From Gammaproteobacteria bacterium (GTDB taxonomy: Bacteria > Pseudomonadota > Gammaproteobacteria > SZUA-229): 7,328 bases of DNA. The notes under the pieces were generated by a model. It saw only the letters and a list, made by a program, of their open reading frames with translations, did no database searches and was not told where the DNA came from. How positions within the stretch are numbered: the stretch's first letter is position 1; each line of letters starts with the position of its first letter. Positions 4,785 through 7,328 of this stretch are shown here, one piece after another. Made by a program: the position numbers and the translations under genes. The stretch covers positions 1-7,328 of the forward strand of contig JACPVK010000343.1 in assembly GCA_016191795.1 (NCBI GenBank). The letters are read 5' to 3'.

Positions 4785-7328
4785 TTAATGTTCTCTCCTG
4801 GTTAGGCCAAAATTATTTACAAAGTGTGTAACCTGTGCAACTGCCAGCGGCTCTGAAAAATAAAAACCCTGCATGCGTGTACAGCCCAGTTCACTTAAAC
4901 GCTCAAACACATCACGCGTCTCAACACCTTCCGCCACAACATGCATATCCAGCTCGGATGCCAGAGCCAGAACACCGCTGAGTAATTTTTGAGATTCAAC
5001 ACTGTCTACACAAGTGGTAACAAATGCACGGTCGATTTTTATGACATTAACCGGGCACTGCAGCAAACAGGACAGTGATGCCGTGCCGCTGCCGAAATCA
5101 TCAACGCTTATTCTAAAACCCCTGGCCTGCAGACTACGCAGAATATTTCTCTGTTCTGTACTGCTAACAACATACTTTTGTTCGTTAAAATCCAGGATGA
5201 TGCAGTCTGCAGTCAGGTTATTCAGTTTACATTGCTCCAGCAAATACGCTTCCAGCTCATCCACAATTTGCGAGGATGACAGGTTAATCACCAGGTAAGC
5301 CAGCTTTACACCCTCGTGACGCCACCTGCCAAAATCCGCACAGGCCATTTCGATAACCCTGCTACCGATCGCGCTAATGAATCCGGAATATTCTGCGTTG
5401 GGCAGAAAACGCAAAGGCAACAATATACCTTGCGGTGTATTCCAGCGCACCAGCGCCTCTATTGCTTCCACACAGTTTTCTGTAGTTGATATCTGTGGCA
5501 GGTACGAAATAACAAATTCATTATTTTTGAGAGCCCGATGCAGATTTTCATCTGTCTGCAGCCATTGCCATGCACTGTTATTCATATGCTGTGAACGTAA
5601 TCTAAAGCTGCTGCCAGGTACGCCCTGTGCCGCAACCAGTGCGTAGCCGGCTTTTTCAAGTAAATCCAGCTCATCAATACTGTCTTCCGGCGCCACACTA
5701 ATACCAATAGAAATTTCCAGTGTTACCACATCGCCATCTATCTGATACTCTTCGCATAGAGTAGTCAGGATTTTCTGAGCAACAATTCCCGTCTGCTGTA
5801 CATCAGCCAGATCTTCAAGCAGTACTGCAAAATTATCTTTTTCAAAATGCGCTACCGTATCGCTTTCACGAACATTATGTTTGAGCCTGCGTGCCATGGC
5901 TTTTAATATCTGATCACCCGCATTACGACCACGGGCACGGTTAATATCAGAAAAATTGCGCACGTCGAGTAACAACACAGCCACTTGCTTAAGACTACGC
6001 TGGCTACGATCGATAGCCTGTCGCATCTGGCTGATAAATATTGTGCGATTTGGCAAACCGGTGAGGCTGGCATAGTTTTCGTCTAACCTGCCATCTCTAG
6101 AATCTTCCTGATTGGTAGAAAGCATAATGATATGGTTTAAAATATCACCCTGATGGCTCATAACCACATTTATGGTTGCATTCATATTTCGCGTTTCGCC
6201 GTTAACTAATCGCTGCCATACCTCGCCTTGCCATGAACCGTGTTGCTGCAATGTGGTGAAGACATCTCGGGTAATAAACTTTTGATCACGGCCAGCCAGT
6301 AAATCATCTGCTCTTGTATTTATTATTTCTGAAAGCTGAAACCCGGTTAATCCTGTAAATGCCTGATTAATCGAAATAACCTGGTTGTTTTTATCTGTAA
6401 TCATGACGGCATCCGACGTGCAGTCAAACATTTTCGAGGCCAGTAATAGCTGGTTCTCTGCTCGGCGGGTTTCGGTTACATCATAAATAATTGAATACAA
6501 TAGAGACTGGCCACCGATTTCCATAACGCCGTCTCGTACTTCTACAAATCGAACATCGCCACTTGCCAGACGGTGTGGGCAGGTGTAATAGCTCAGGCTT
6601 TGCTCTTTGGCCTGTCTTATCAAGGTAAGTATTTTGTCTCTGGAAATGATGTTGATTTTGTCCAGGCTCATACCCGGCATTTCATGCTGCGGATATCCAT
6701 AAAATCTTGCTGCTGCCAGATTGGCTGCTTCAATCTTGTACTGCTCTATGTTTATCACCAGTTTTATCGCCTGGTTATTTTCGAACATCTGGCGATAACG
6801 CTGCTCACTATCTCTCAACGCCTGCTCTGTGCGTTTTCTATGCGAAATATCACGAATAACAAATTGATACACCTGATGCATTCCATAATTAACCTTGTGC
6901 GCATTGATTTCTACCTGCAGCGCCTGCCCCTTCCTGTCACGTATGACATGCTCGTAAGTAACATGGTTGTAAATCTCAAGATTACTCAACTGCTCACTCG
7001 TATCCAGCTGTTCACCTTTCGCTTCCAGCTCCAGCAGTGTCAGCTGCATCAAGTCACTTCTACGATAGCCAAGGGCATTAATTGCAAATTCATTGGCATC
7101 AATGATGCGCAGGGTTTTTATATCGATAATCAGAATCGCATCACTGGCATGCTCAAACAATGAACGGTACTTCATTTCTGAACCAATTAGCTCTTCGGTC
7201 GACTGAAGCAAATCGGTTATATCATGCAACAGCATGTGCAGGTACTTACGCTCATTAATGATAATGGATTGCGCATATCCGGAAACGTCTACCTTATCCT
7301 TATCACGCGTTAGTAATCGCGCCTCGAA
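4785..7328 (-). CDS. Multi-PAS sensor with degenerate GGDEF and EAL domain (c-di-GMP signalling), 5' partial
   Basis: The frame is open to the right edge: 31 codons precede the first visible Met (7233-7235) and read like the end of a PAS domain, so the true start is outside the window. Numbering from that Met, the order is PAS about 22-134, PAS about 145-256, PAS about 265-376, GGDEF about 385-545, and EAL about 560-805. The GGDEF signature is EKDNF (465-469), and the second metal aspartate is Arg426, so cyclase activity should be absent. The inhibitory-site RxxD (Arg456-Asp459) remains, at the standard 5-residue spacing. The EAL domain keeps E593-A-L, Asn651, Asp712-Asp713, Lys733, Glu769 and Gln789; the ExTE glutamate is Asp682 (DFNE). 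It is therefore probably a c-di-GMP phosphodiesterase tuned by PAS signals, or possibly only a c-di-GMP sensor. No membrane segment is visible. dctP follows after one base. Confidence 0.95.
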   Translation of the reverse strand, partial: FEARLLTRDKDKVDVSGYAQSIIINERKYLHMLLHDITDLLQSTEELIGSEMKYRSLFEHASDAILIIDIKTLRIIDANEFAINALGYRRSDLMQLTLLELEAKGEQLDTSEQLSNLEIYNHVTYEHVIRDRKGQALQVEINAHKVNYGMHQVYQFVIRDISHRKRTEQALRDSEQRYRQMFENNQAIKLVINIEQYKIEAANLAAARFYGYPQHEMPGMSLDKINIISRDKILTLIRQAKEQSLSYYTCPHRLASGDVRFVEVRDGVMEIGGQSLLYSIIYDVTETRRAENQLLLASKMFDCTSDAVMITDKNNQVISINQAFTGLTGFQLSEIINTRADDLLAGRDQKFITRDVFTTLQQHGSWQGEVWQRLVNGETRNMNATINVVMSHQGDILNHIIMLSTNQEDSRDGRLDENYASLTGLPNRTIFISQMRQAIDRSQRSLKQVAVLLLDVRNFSDINRARGRNAGDQILKAMARRLKHNVRESDTVAHFEKDNFAVLLEDLADVQQTGIVAQKILTTLCEEYQIDGDVVTLEISIGISVAPEDSIDELDLLEKAGYALVAAQGVPGSSFRLRSQHMNNSAWQWLQTDENLHRALKNNEFVISYLPQISTTENCVEAIEALVRWNTPQGILLPLRFLPNAEYSGFISAIGSRVIEMACADFGRWRHEGVKLAYLVINLSSSQIVDELEAYLLEQCKLNNLTADCIILDFNEQKYVVSSTEQRNILRSLQARGFRISVDDFGSGTASLSCLLQCPVNVIKIDRAFVTTCVDSVESQKLLSGVLALASELDMHVVAEGVETRDVFERLSELGCTRMQGFYFSEPLAVAQVTHFVNNFGLTRREH
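4793..4799 (-). promoter_or_regulatory. Ribosome binding site of dctP, inside the end of the regulator gene
   Basis: On the - strand AGGAGAG lies about 9-11 nt before the dctP ATG (4781-4783). It coincides with the Arg-Arg-Glu codons at the end of the EAL protein. Ribosomes finishing the regulator would pass directly over it, so translational coupling is plausible. Confidence 0.65.
4812..4840 (-). promoter_or_regulatory. Possible sigma70-type promoter for dctP
   Basis: On the - strand TTGCAC (4835-4840, 3 of 6 matches to TTGACA) and AATAAT (4812-4817, 5 of 6 matches to TATAAT) are separated by exactly 17 bp. A start near 4805 would give a leader of about 22 nt that includes the AGGAGAG. The element lies within the coding sequence of the regulator's last codons. 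The -35 is weak and such matches arise by chance, so this is only a candidate. Confidence 0.27.

Noticed and set aside
6573..7163. 196-residue open frame on the + strand opposite the PAS region
   Set aside because: It lies wholly antisense to a gene with clear PAS domains, and its translation shows no recognisable domain.

Overview
This is a protein-dense bacterial window of about 7.3 kb, with no RNA genes, CRISPR array or insertion sequence seen. The gene content points to a proteobacterium, most likely a gammaproteobacterium: a three-component TRAP transporter with a Tat-exported binding protein, a large PAS/GGDEF/EAL regulator, a Lol-type lipoprotein, and short palindromic repeats of a kind I associate with gamma- and betaproteobacterial chromosomes. 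A genus cannot be named from this sequence.

Layout. Positions 1-141 hold a possible tail of an upstream gene and two short palindromic repeats. The + strand then carries a LOG-family nucleotide hydrolase (142-876), the small (dctQ, 904-1530) and large (dctM, 1530-2906) TRAP permease subunits, and an Ig-like lipoprotein with calcium-binding-type loops (2981-3658). The - strand carries the TRAP solute-binding protein dctP (3707-4783), convergent with the lipoprotein gene. Immediately upstream of dctP is a multi-PAS protein with a degenerate GGDEF and a largely intact EAL domain (4785-7328), whose N-terminus lies beyond the right edge. No stretch over 300 bases lacks a gene.

How the genes fit together. 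DctP, DctQ and DctM should form one secondary transporter that imports an organic acid by ion symport. DctP keeps the residues expected of the 2-oxoacid/lactate-binding subgroup (TakP and TTHA0766 type). Unusually, dctP is on the opposite strand from the permease genes. It starts one nucleotide after the stop codon of the cyclic-di-GMP regulator gene, and its ribosome binding site lies inside that gene. This junction is the most interesting feature: it suggests that a c-di-GMP-degrading or c-di-GMP-sensing protein and the uptake specificity factor are expressed together. A weak promoter candidate inside the end of the regulator gene could instead drive dctP alone. The other points of interest are the lipoprotein, whose Ig-like region is interrupted by EF-hand-like loops, and the repeat pair that fixes the start of the LOG gene.
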